Source: an uncultured Lachnospiraceae bacterium
GTDB lineage: Bacteria; Bacillota; Clostridia; Lachnospirales; Lachnospiraceae
Assembly (NCBI GenBank): GCA_947175305.1
Contig: CAMWMO010000093.1
Span: 1-6,549 of the forward strand
Length of the DNA: 6,549 nt
Reading direction: 5' to 3'
Shown in pieces: positions 1-5,426 of the stretch; positions within the stretch are counted from its first letter, which is position 1; each line of letters begins with the position of its first letter. Below the pieces are notes generated by a model. It was not told the origin of the DNA. It saw only the letters and a list, made by a program, of their open reading frames with translations, and made no database searches. The translations under genes were made by a program, and so were the position numbers.

Positions 1-2
1 TT

Positions 3-29
3 TTGAAACGATTGCAAGAACTTTTATAA
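3..29 (+). other. Possible 3' end of an upstream gene (partial, uncertain)
   Basis: The frame starting at base 3 reads LKRLQELL and stops at TAA (27-29), just before the hairpin at 33-63. That is the normal position of a gene end relative to its terminator. A second frame (starting at base 2) stays open to a TGA at 47-49, inside the hairpin loop, and reads FETIARTFIKEKATT. The sequence alone cannot decide between them, and the stretch could also be non-coding. No product can be assigned. Confidence 0.25.
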
Positions 30-32
30 AAG

Positions 33-63
33 AAAAAGCCACTACTTGATGTAGCAGCTTTTT
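33..63 (+). terminator. Terminator-like hairpin of the upstream gene
   Basis: AAAAAGC (33-39) pairs with GCTTTTT (57-63). After a 2x2 CA/CA internal mismatch, CTAC (42-45) pairs with GTAG (51-54) around the loop TTGAT. The T run on the right arm and the A run on the left make it look like an intrinsic terminator that could act in either direction. The stem is AT-rich and interrupted, so its strength is uncertain. Bases 64-147 beyond it are AT-rich and show no gene or clear signal. Confidence 0.55.
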
Positions 64-147
64 ATAATAAAAGAAAGTAATTATTCTAAAAAAATTCTAT
101 AAAAATACAAAATTTCTGAATAAATAAACGTTCTAACGATAAATACA

Positions 148-165
148 GACAAAAAGGACAAAAAG
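148..165 (+). repeat. Tandem 9-bp direct repeat upstream of the -35 box
   Basis: GACAAAAAG occurs twice back to back (148-156 and 157-165), ending five bases before the -35 hexamer of the blaI-like promoter. The A tracts could act as an UP-like element or bend the DNA. It may equally be chance in this purine-rich AT-rich stretch. Confidence 0.4.
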
Positions 166-168
166 AAA

Positions 169-186
169 GGTTGACACACGCCTACC
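169..186. promoter_or_regulatory. Left operator arm (putative BlaI-type site) over the -35
   Basis: The arm reads GGTTGACACACGCCTACC. It is the reverse complement of the arm at 209-226 at 15 of 18 positions; the only differences are the three central bases 177-179. The arm is also roughly palindromic itself (GGT at one end, ACC at the other). BlaI/MecI/CopY repressors bind dyads with an ACA-N2-TGT-like core, and the adjacent gene encodes such a repressor. That this repressor binds here is inference. Confidence 0.6.
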
Positions 187-199
187 AACAGAGTATTAT
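171..199 (+). promoter_or_regulatory. Sigma-A promoter of the BlaI/M56 operon
   Basis: A consensus -35 TTGACA (171-176) is separated by exactly 17 bp from the -10 TATTAT (194-199), which matches TATAAT at five of six positions. Transcription would start near 206, leaving a leader of roughly 44 bases before the ATG at 250. The -35 box lies inside the left operator arm and the predicted start lies just before the right arm, so repressor binding at either arm should block initiation. Confidence 0.85.
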
Positions 200-208
200 G
201 AGAGGGAA

Positions 209-226
209 GGTAGGCAAATGTCAACC
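209..226. promoter_or_regulatory. Right operator arm (putative BlaI-type site) just after the transcription start
   Basis: The arm reads GGTAGGCAAATGTCAACC. It is an imperfect palindrome (12 of 18 positions symmetric) with a CAAATG core, close to the CA-N2-TG centre of known BlaI/MecI sites. Its centre is 40 bp from that of the left arm, close to four helical turns, so two repressor dimers could lie on the same face of the DNA. Because the left arm lies upstream of the predicted transcript, the pair cannot form an mRNA hairpin, which favours a DNA operator. Confidence 0.6.
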
Positions 227-249
227 ATGCATAAGACAGGAGCGCAGAT

Positions 250-678
250 ATGATCAGATTATCAGAGGCGGAATGGAAGGTTATGAATGTTCTGTGGGAG
301 GAGTCGCCCCAGACGATCATGCGACTGACCCACCGGTTTCAAGGAACAACAGACTGGACAAAGCATACAGTCATGACTTTTTTAAAGCGGATGGAGGATA
401 AAGGAGCTGTCGGCTATGAGACGGTCGGGCGGGCAAAGCAGTATTATCCGAAGATCGAGAGGTGTGAAGCTGCGCTGCAGGAGACGGAGGAGTTTTTGGA
501 GAAGGTATTCGATGGCAGGATGGGACTTATGCTGAATACGATGGTACAGCAGAAGGCTCTTTCCGGGGAGGAGATCGCAGAGCTTTACGATATCCTGCGG
601 CAGGCAGAGAAAATGGCTGAGAATGACGAAGAAGGAACAAGGGAGACAGAGAACGGAAAGGACGGTGGGAGGCTGTGA
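250..678 (+). CDS. BlaI/MecI/CopY family transcriptional repressor
   Basis: This is a 142-residue winged-helix repressor, slightly longer than the 120-130 residues usual for the family. Residues 1-75 form the DNA-binding domain (LSEAEWKVMNVLWEE start, then TKHTVMTFLKRMEDKGAVGYE as the recognition helix and wing, then GRAKQYYP). Residues 76-122 fit the helical dimerisation region. A charged, Glu/Asn/Gly-rich tail (123-142) looks like an extension. In the family the paired membrane protease signals for repressor cleavage near an Asn in the dimerisation domain; here LMLNTM puts an Asn at 96, followed by Thr rather than the Phe seen in staphylococcal BlaI. The start is supported by AGGAG (238-242), seven bases from the ATG. 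The stop overlaps the ATG of the protease gene, so the two are translationally coupled. It probably represses its own operon through the arms around the promoter. Beta-lactam involvement is not shown. Confidence 0.93.
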   Translation: MIRLSEAEWKVMNVLWEESPQTIMRLTHRFQGTTDWTKHTVMTFLKRMEDKGAVGYETVGRAKQYYPKIERCEAALQETEEFLEKVFDGRMGLMLNTMVQQKALSGEEIAELYDILRQAEKMAENDEEGTRETENGKDGGRL

Positions 679-2882
679 TGTTTGAATTGTTGGTCACCTC
701 AACGGTGATGATTCTGGGAATTTTATGTTTGCGGAAGCTGACTCTGGGAAAGATCAGTATGCGGCTCCGCTATGCCCTGTGGCTTCTGGTGGCGCTCAGA
801 TTGCTTATGCCCGTGTCTGTGGGTACAAGCCCTGTCAGCGTGTTGAATCTGTTGCCGGCTTTCTTGCAGGCAAGCGGACAGTCGGATGCCCGAATTTCCG
901 ATTCTGAAAACGGACAGACGGCGAACGGTGCCGGTGAGACAGAGAGACAGGAAAATGCAGGGGAAGAGGAAGAGACTCATGCCGCGCAGAGTAAGGGAAT
1001 CGGTGCAGAGACGGACTTTCTTTTACAGCACCCGGCGCAGGAAACAGACGGACAGAGTTCAGATATAACAAATGTTATTGATGGTGCGCAAAAGAATCCG
1101 GGTGGCTCTCCGACGGCTGCCGCAAAGATAGAATCTGTTGAGAGAGAAGTCGGTTCTCCGGTTTACATGATATGGGTGGCGTGGCTTTTGGGCTTTCTCA
1201 CTGTGAGCGGATATATGCTTTTTATGAGGATGCGCTTTGTGCGGTATCTGCGCAAAAACCGAGAGCAGATAACCGGAGAGGAACTTCCTGTCATCATAGG
1301 GAAAAGACTTGCGGACCGTGGCATACGGGTATATCAGGTGAAGGGACTGCCGAGCCCCTGTCTGGTGGGACGGCATATTTACATCGGCGAACAGTCGTCG
1401 GGGGCGGAACAGGGACTGACGCATATTCTGGCACACGAATACTGTCATGCAGTGCACGGAGACGGTTTCTGGGCGCTTTTGCGTTGTGCGCTTGCGGCGG
1501 TTTACTGGTTTGATCCTTTCGTGTGGGCGGCGGCCTTCGCGGCGAGACAGGACAGCGATCTTGCCTGTGACGAGGCGGCGGTCAAAGTGTTGGGTGAGGA
1601 AGAAAGGTTTGCTTACGGAAGAACCTTGCTTGCTCTTTTGCAGGAGAGCGGAGGCAGGACGGAATGTCCCGGTATGCCGCTTATGTTTTCCGGAGGTGAG
1701 CGCAGCGTCAGAGAGCGGATTGTGTCGCTGGCCGAACGAAATAAGACGGAAGCCGTTGTTCTTGTGGCGGTGCTCTCTATGGTCTGTCTGATCTGCGGCT
1801 GTGCTTTTACGGGAGCGCAGGAGGACGAGGCGGAGGTCATTGTAAACGAAGAGATTGGCGAGCCGGAGGCCGATGAAAATGTGCGGGAGATGAATGTATC
1901 GGAAGGGCAGAACGGAGACGGCATCTCTGAAATGGACAGGCTGTGGGAGCTTGAAAATGAGCTGAACAAGGAATTTGAACAGATTCGGGCGGAGTATGAG
2001 GCGCTTGATGCGGCAAAGCAGGCGGCCTTTGAGGAGGTTTTGAACTATCACGGCGTTATGGAAGGGAAGGACGACAGCGAGCTTTTCCTGAATCGGCGGG
2101 TGGATATGCAGCTTTTTTATGAATACAACACGGGAGTGCGGCAAGATGCGCCGGAGGAGGACTGGTATCTGCTCTGTAACAACGAAGAGGAATCCATATC
2201 GCTCTATGGATTGTTTACGAAAGATTTCGGCTGCCGGGGTATGAAAACCCTGATCGGGGAGGATGTAAACACCTTTGATCTTGTATGGTATCCCTCCGGC
2301 ATGAATGGCGTCAGCGGGAATATCAGGGTGCTGGAACAGGCGGCGGACGGTCTGCCGAGACGCTTTGTCTTGAAATATATGGAGGAAGAGAGCTCCGAGA
2401 CGGAAATCTGGCGGCTTGCCAGCGGTTTCCGGTATGAAACCGGCACGGTGGATTTAAAGGTGCTTCCGGAGGAGGACTATCTTTCCTGGGCTGACTGGCA
2501 TATGACTTATCAGATTGATGAGGAGAGGGAGCAGGTGCGGGTGTTCTGTGATAAGGACGGAATGGCCGGTATACTGGATATCTCCGACTATGCGGGACTT
2601 CCCATAGAGGAGGTATGTGTATCACCCGATACAGTGAGTTTTGATCTTGACAGCGAGGCCTTTGAGGGGGAGGAGAATATTGCCCTTCACTTGTGTGTCG
2701 GGTTGAAGCTTGCAGGTTACGAGGATGTTTTTATTTGCCGGCTTTCCCCACTGGCAATACAGGTGTTATGTGATGAGGACGGTGGATTCCGCTTCAGGCA
2801 GCCGACGGTGGATGAGAAATACCAGATCCAAAATCCGGCACAGGAGAGGAAGCTGGAGGAAATCAAGAACGTCGGGCGATAA
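678..2882 (+). CDS. M56 family (BlaR1/MecR1-like) membrane metalloprotease, signal-transducing antirepressor
   Basis: The protein has 734 residues from the ATG at 678, which shares its A with the repressor's TGA and has GGGAGG (667-672) five bases upstream. The in-frame GTG at 675 is only two bases from that site and is less likely. Membrane segments lie near residues 3-18, 31-48, 162-184 and 358-376. The zinc site HEYCH is at 253-257 and Glu299 in LACDEAA is the probable third ligand; both sit in the cytoplasmic domain between the third and fourth segments, as in BlaR1. By family analogy, an outside signal activates the protease, which inactivates the BlaI-type repressor. Two parts differ from BlaR1. 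The loop between segments two and three (about 49-161) is long, hydrophilic and low in complexity. The region after the last segment (about 380-734) is acidic, has a likely coiled coil at 418-455, and shows no penicillin-binding motifs (no convincing SxxK plus KTG). The signal sensed is unknown. Confidence 0.92.
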   Translation: MFELLVTSTVMILGILCLRKLTLGKISMRLRYALWLLVALRLLMPVSVGTSPVSVLNLLPAFLQASGQSDARISDSENGQTANGAGETERQENAGEEEETHAAQSKGIGAETDFLLQHPAQETDGQSSDITNVIDGAQKNPGGSPTAAAKIESVEREVGSPVYMIWVAWLLGFLTVSGYMLFMRMRFVRYLRKNREQITGEELPVIIGKRLADRGIRVYQVKGLPSPCLVGRHIYIGEQSSGAEQGLTHILAHEYCHAVHGDGFWALLRCALAAVYWFDPFVWAAAFAARQDSDLACDEAAVKVLGEEERFAYGRTLLALLQESGGRTECPGMPLMFSGGERSVRERIVSLAERNKTEAVVLVAVLSMVCLICGCAFTGAQEDEAEVIVNEEIGEPEADENVREMNVSEGQNGDGISEMDRLWELENELNKEFEQIRAEYEALDAAKQAAFEEVLNYHGVMEGKDDSELFLNRRVDMQLFYEYNTGVRQDAPEEDWYLLCNNEEESISLYGLFTKDFGCRGMKTLIGEDVNTFDLVWYPSGMNGVSGNIRVLEQAADGLPRRFVLKYMEEESSETEIWRLASGFRYETGTVDLKVLPEEDYLSWADWHMTYQIDEEREQVRVFCDKDGMAGILDISDYAGLPIEEVCVSPDTVSFDLDSEAFEGEENIALHLCVGLKLAGYEDVFICRLSPLAIQVLCDEDGGFRFRQPTVDEKYQIQNPAQERKLEEIKNVGR

Positions 2883-2898
2883 GTTTTTTTCTTATTGC
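2876..2898 (+). terminator. Hairpin with a T7 loop at the operon end (weak terminator candidate)
   Basis: GCGATAAG (2876-2883) pairs with CTTATTGC (2891-2898), eight pairs including one G-T wobble, around a loop of seven T. The left arm contains the stop codon of the protease gene. No T run follows the stem, so it is not a standard intrinsic terminator. The right arm overlaps the -35 hexamer of the next promoter. Confidence 0.35.
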
Positions 2899-2923
2899 GT
2901 ATTTCTGTGATACTATATATAAT
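2895..2923 (+). promoter_or_regulatory. Sigma-A promoter of mecA
   Basis: A perfect -10 TATAAT (2918-2923) lies 17 bp after TTGCGT (2895-2900), which keeps the important TTG of the -35. The predicted start near 2930 gives a leader of about 44 bases to the ATG at 2974. It also excludes the in-frame ATG at 2941, which would have almost no leader and no ribosome binding site. Confidence 0.7.
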
Positions 2924-2939
2924 GATAATACGAATACGC
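2897..2939. repeat. Inverted repeat GCGTATT/AATACGC flanking the mecA -10 box
   Basis: GCGTATT (2897-2903) is perfectly inverted as AATACGC (2933-2939), with the -10 box between them. The right side carries AATACG twice in tandem (2927-2932 and 2933-2938). The placement around the promoter would suit a repressor site, but the arms are only 7 bp and the region is AT-rich, so chance is possible. Confidence 0.35.
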
Positions 2940-2973
2940 GATGTTAGGAAAAGACAGGGGAGTAGAAAGCTGC

Positions 2974-3636
2974 ATGAAATACAAGAAGATCAATGATGCA
3001 ACAGTACAATGTATTGTCTCGGCGGATGATATGACGGAATATGGACTCACGCTATCGGATATCTTCGAGCGCAATGAGAGAGGCGAGGAGTTTCTGAGGG
3101 ATATCATCGAGCGGGCTCACGATGAGGTGGGATATCAGATCAACAATGGCAATATTGCCATGCAGATCACCCCTCTCAAGGATGACGGGCTCGTGGTCAC
3201 TTTTACGGATGAGGGACCGATGGCATTTAAGGAGATGCTGCAAAACTTAAAAGAAGTGCTGCAGGAGTTCAGTGCGGAGCTGGCCGGGCAGGAGGAACAG
3301 GCTAAGGTGAAGGCACAGCAGGCGGATCAGGAGTTTGATGAAAACCGCAGGATGTTCGTCTTCCATACCATGCACCAGACGATGCAGTATGCTGCGACGA
3401 TCCCGAATACATATTCTGTGAAGAGCCACCTCTATAAAGAAGGGGAGGCCTATTATCTGGTGCTGGAAAAAAACAGGCTCTCTTACAAGATGTTCAATAA
3501 GATCAGCGCCCAGGCGGTAGAGTTCGGAAACCTGATCGCAGTCTGCGAGGAGCGGATGCGGTACTTGGAGGAGCATGGGGAATGCCTGATCAGGGATCGG
3601 GCGGTGAGCAAACTGCGCAGGATTTATCGGGCTTAA
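2974..3636 (+). CDS. mecA: Adaptor protein MecA (ClpC adaptor)
   Basis: This is a 220-residue cytoplasmic adaptor that, in the family, delivers target proteins to the ClpC unfoldase of the ClpCP protease and promotes ClpC assembly. Residues 1-80 match the substrate-binding N-terminal domain (MKYKKINDATVQCIVSADDM, then LSDIFERNERGEEFLRDII). Residues 85-125 are a Glu/Gln-rich linker. Residues 126-220 match the ClpC-binding C-terminal domain (FVFHTMHQTMQYA, SHLYKEGEAYYLVLEK, then the long helix to RRIYRA). The length is typical. The chosen start matches the family N-terminus and has AGGGGAG at 2956-2962, eleven bases upstream, which is rather long. The longer frame from 2941 adds eleven residues without family support. 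It has its own promoter. It is unrelated to the methicillin-resistance protein of the same name, despite lying beside mecI/mecR-like genes. Confidence 0.88.
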   Translation: MKYKKINDATVQCIVSADDMTEYGLTLSDIFERNERGEEFLRDIIERAHDEVGYQINNGNIAMQITPLKDDGLVVTFTDEGPMAFKEMLQNLKEVLQEFSAELAGQEEQAKVKAQQADQEFDENRRMFVFHTMHQTMQYAATIPNTYSVKSHLYKEGEAYYLVLEKNRLSYKMFNKISAQAVEFGNLIAVCEERMRYLEEHGECLIRDRAVSKLRRIYRA

Positions 3637-3670
3637 GGTAAAGGATTCAAATGAAAAAACGGGTGACAAT

Positions 3671-3696
3671 GCTGCCATGCCTTCAAAGCTGGCAGC
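3671..3696 (+). promoter_or_regulatory. Stable hairpin between mecA and the helicase gene
   Basis: GCTGCCA (3671-3677) pairs perfectly with TGGCAGC (3690-3696). Two more GC pairs can form inside (3679-3680 with 3688-3689) after a bulged T, leaving the loop CTTCAAA. The bases after it (AATTCTTATG) lack a T run, so this is either a weak terminator of mecA or a leader or processing structure in a mecA-cshA transcript. No promoter with acceptable -35 and -10 boxes was seen between the two genes. Confidence 0.5.
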
Positions 3697-3700
3697 AATT

Positions 3701-3717
3701 CTTATGTAAACTTATGT
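3701..3717 (+). repeat. Two CTTATGT copies, 10 bp apart, before the helicase ribosome binding site
   Basis: CTTATGT occurs at 3701-3707 and 3711-3717, immediately before GGGAGG (3718-3723). The second copy contains the in-frame ATG at 3716, which has no ribosome binding site of its own. The repeat is short and may be accidental. Confidence 0.3.
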
Positions 3718-3727
3718 GGGAGGAAAG

Positions 3728-5404
3728 ATGAGTAAAGGGAAAAAAAAGAACAATGAGCAATTCGATACTTTTTTAGAGAAAGAGATCCTGACGGCAAACC
3801 GCTATGATGAGTCTGCACAGGAGAGCGGAGAGGGAATGCGCTATGAGGAGGCCGGGATCGACGGCAGGATCCTGCGTGCCGTGAAGGAGCTGGGTTTTGA
3901 ACATATGACGCCTATTCAGGAGCAGGCGATCCCGCTCTTTATGACAGGGCAGGATATTATCGGGCAGGCGCAGACGGGCACCGGCAAGACAGCGGCTTTC
4001 GGGATTCCAATCCTGCAAAAGATCGATCCGGAGAATCGGTCTCTTCAGGCGGTGATCCTGTGTCCCACCAGAGAGCTTGCCATGCAGGCGGCGGATGAGC
4101 TGCGCAAGTTTGCTAAGTACATGAACGGTATCAAGGTGCTCCCGGTTTACGGTGGGCAGGAAATCTATAAGCAGATCAAGAATTTAAAGACCGGCGTACA
4201 GATCGTAGTGGGGACGCCCGGCCGCGTGATGGATCATATGCGCAGACACACGCTCAAGATGGATGGCGTGCACACGGTGGTCTTAGACGAGGCGGATGAG
4301 ATGTTAAATATGGGCTTTCGGGAGGACATCGAGACGATCCTGAAGGAGATGCCAAAGGAGCGGCAGACAGGACTTTTCTCAGCCACCATGCCCAAGCCGA
4401 TCCTGGATATCACCAAGACTTACCAGAAGAATGCAGCTTATGTGAAGATGACGCCGAAAGAGGTGACTATCCCGCTGATCAAACAGGCATACTATCAGGT
4501 GCGGAAGCAGGATAAAGAGGAGGTTCTCTGCCGCCTGATCGATTACTACGATCCCAAGCGTGCCCTGATCTTCTGCAATACCAAGCGGATGGTGGATGAG
4601 CTGACAGAACATTTGAAGGGCAGAGGCTACGAGGTGGAAGGTCTGCACGGGGATCTGACTCAGGGCCAGAGAGATACGGTGATGAATCTGTTCCGCAGCG
4701 GCAGGACAAATATCCTGATCGCCACCGACGTGGCGGCGAGAGGCATCGACGTAAACGATGTGGAGGCAGTCTATAATTATGATGTGCCGGAGGATATTGA
4801 GTACTATGTCCATCGGATCGGCAGGACCGGACGGGCGGGAAAGACCGGCAGATCCTTCACCCTTGTGGTGGGAAGAGAGGCTTATAAAATACGGGATATC
4901 GAGCGCATCTGCCACACGAAGATCAAGGAGCGCAAGATACCTAATGCGGCGGATATCACGGCAAGAAAAGCGGAGAAGATTTTGCAGGAAGCTGTGGCTG
5001 TGATTGAAAATGACGATATCAGCAGGGCTGTGGAGTATATTTTAGACGCGGTGGCGCTCGGACAGTACAGCGCGACCCAGATCGCTGCGGCCTTTATGAA
5101 GATGAAGCTGGGGGATGAGATCGAGGATATCCGGGCGGAGAAATTTTTCTTTGAGAAGAAACTGGGCAAGTCCTCTCAGGGCCGGAATGGCAAAGGCGGC
5201 AAAGGCGGTTATGGCAATAAGAACAATCGGAACGGTAAAGGCGGTTATGGCGATAGGAACAGCCGGGGCGGCAAAGGTAGCTACAGCGATAAGAGTAACC
5301 GGAACAGCAGGCCGAAAGACGTAAGGCGTGACGGCAGCGCTTACGATAAGCGAAACGACAGTTTCGGCACCCGCTACGGGTCGCTTCGCATCAAGACAAA
5401 ATAG
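3728..5404 (+). CDS. cshA: DEAD-box ATP-dependent RNA helicase, CshA type
   Basis: The protein has 558 residues from the ATG at 3728, which is preceded by GGGAGG (3718-3723). The in-frame ATG at 3716 lacks such a site. All core motifs are present in order: Q motif GFEHMTPIQ (56-64), Walker A AQTGTGKT (81-88), PTRELA (113-118), GG (142-143), TPGR (163-166), DEAD (187-190), SAT (218-220), LIFCNT (280-285), ATDVAARGID (332-341) and HRIGRTGR (362-369). The wording of the core is close to Bacillus CshA, which unwinds RNA, works with the RNA degradosome and helps in the cold. A C-terminal helical region (about 400-480) is followed by a basic Gly/Lys/Asn/Arg-rich tail (485-558), likely disordered and RNA-binding, with three 12-residue repeats. 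A 40-residue charged N-terminal extension precedes the Q-motif region and is unusual compared with CshA. The exact paralogue name is less certain than the family. Confidence 0.9.
   Translation: MSKGKKKNNEQFDTFLEKEILTANRYDESAQESGEGMRYEEAGIDGRILRAVKELGFEHMTPIQEQAIPLFMTGQDIIGQAQTGTGKTAAFGIPILQKIDPENRSLQAVILCPTRELAMQAADELRKFAKYMNGIKVLPVYGGQEIYKQIKNLKTGVQIVVGTPGRVMDHMRRHTLKMDGVHTVVLDEADEMLNMGFREDIETILKEMPKERQTGLFSATMPKPILDITKTYQKNAAYVKMTPKEVTIPLIKQAYYQVRKQDKEEVLCRLIDYYDPKRALIFCNTKRMVDELTEHLKGRGYEVEGLHGDLTQGQRDTVMNLFRSGRTNILIATDVAARGIDVNDVEAVYNYDVPEDIEYYVHRIGRTGRAGKTGRSFTLVVGREAYKIRDIERICHTKIKERKIPNAADITARKAEKILQEAVAVIENDDISRAVEYILDAVALGQYSATQIAAAFMKMKLGDEIEDIRAEKFFFEKKLGKSSQGRNGKGGKGGYGNKNNRNGKGGYGDRNSRGGKGSYSDKSNRNSRPKDVRRDGSAYDKRNDSFGTRYGSLRIKTK
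5198..5305 (+). repeat. Three tandem 36-bp coding repeats in the helicase tail
   Basis: Units at 5198-5233, 5234-5269 and 5270-5305 encode GKGGYGNKNNRN, GKGGYGDRNSRG and GKGSYSDKSNRN (residues 491-526). The first two are most alike in DNA and the third has diverged. The unit is in frame, so copy-number change would lengthen or shorten the RNA-binding tail without a frameshift. Confidence 0.8.
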
Positions 5405-5426
5405 AACTAGAGTATAAGTTCTTGTC
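5395..5426. terminator. Weak hairpin across the convergent gene ends
   Basis: AGAACT (5403-5408) pairs with AGTTCT (5417-5422), and GACA (5395-5398) with TGTC (5423-5426) after a four-base bulge. It covers the stop codons of both convergent genes (5402-5404 plus, 5407-5409 minus). On the minus strand the inner stem is followed by ATTTTGTCTT, a modest T run, so it fits the minus-strand gene better than cshA. Confidence 0.35.

Noticed and set aside
1059..2144. Long minus-strand open frame of 361 codons inside the M56 gene
   Set aside because: It is fully antisense to a well-supported gene, starts inside it without a ribosome binding site, and its Arg/His/Pro-rich composition is typical of the shadow of a GC-rich coding frame.
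2941..2973. Upstream ATG giving mecA an 11-residue N-terminal extension
   Set aside because: It lies about ten bases after the predicted transcription start with no ribosome binding site, and the family N-terminus begins at the ATG at 2974.
250..3636. A methicillin-resistance-like mecI-mecR-mecA cluster
   Set aside because: The gene after the BlaI/M56 pair is the ClpC adaptor MecA, which shares only its name with PBP2a. It has its own promoter, and the M56 protein has no penicillin-binding domain.
3247..3678. Minus-strand frame of 143 codons over the end of mecA
   Set aside because: It is antisense to mecA, with no ribosome binding site or promoter and a composition expected of a shadow frame.
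3663..3691. GTGACA as the -35 of a promoter for the helicase gene
   Set aside because: The hexamer at the correct distance is AAGCTG, which does not resemble a -10 box.
5198..5305. 36-bp repeats as a CRISPR array
   Set aside because: The unit length matches some CRISPR repeats, but the copies are contiguous with no spacers and continue the helicase reading frame.
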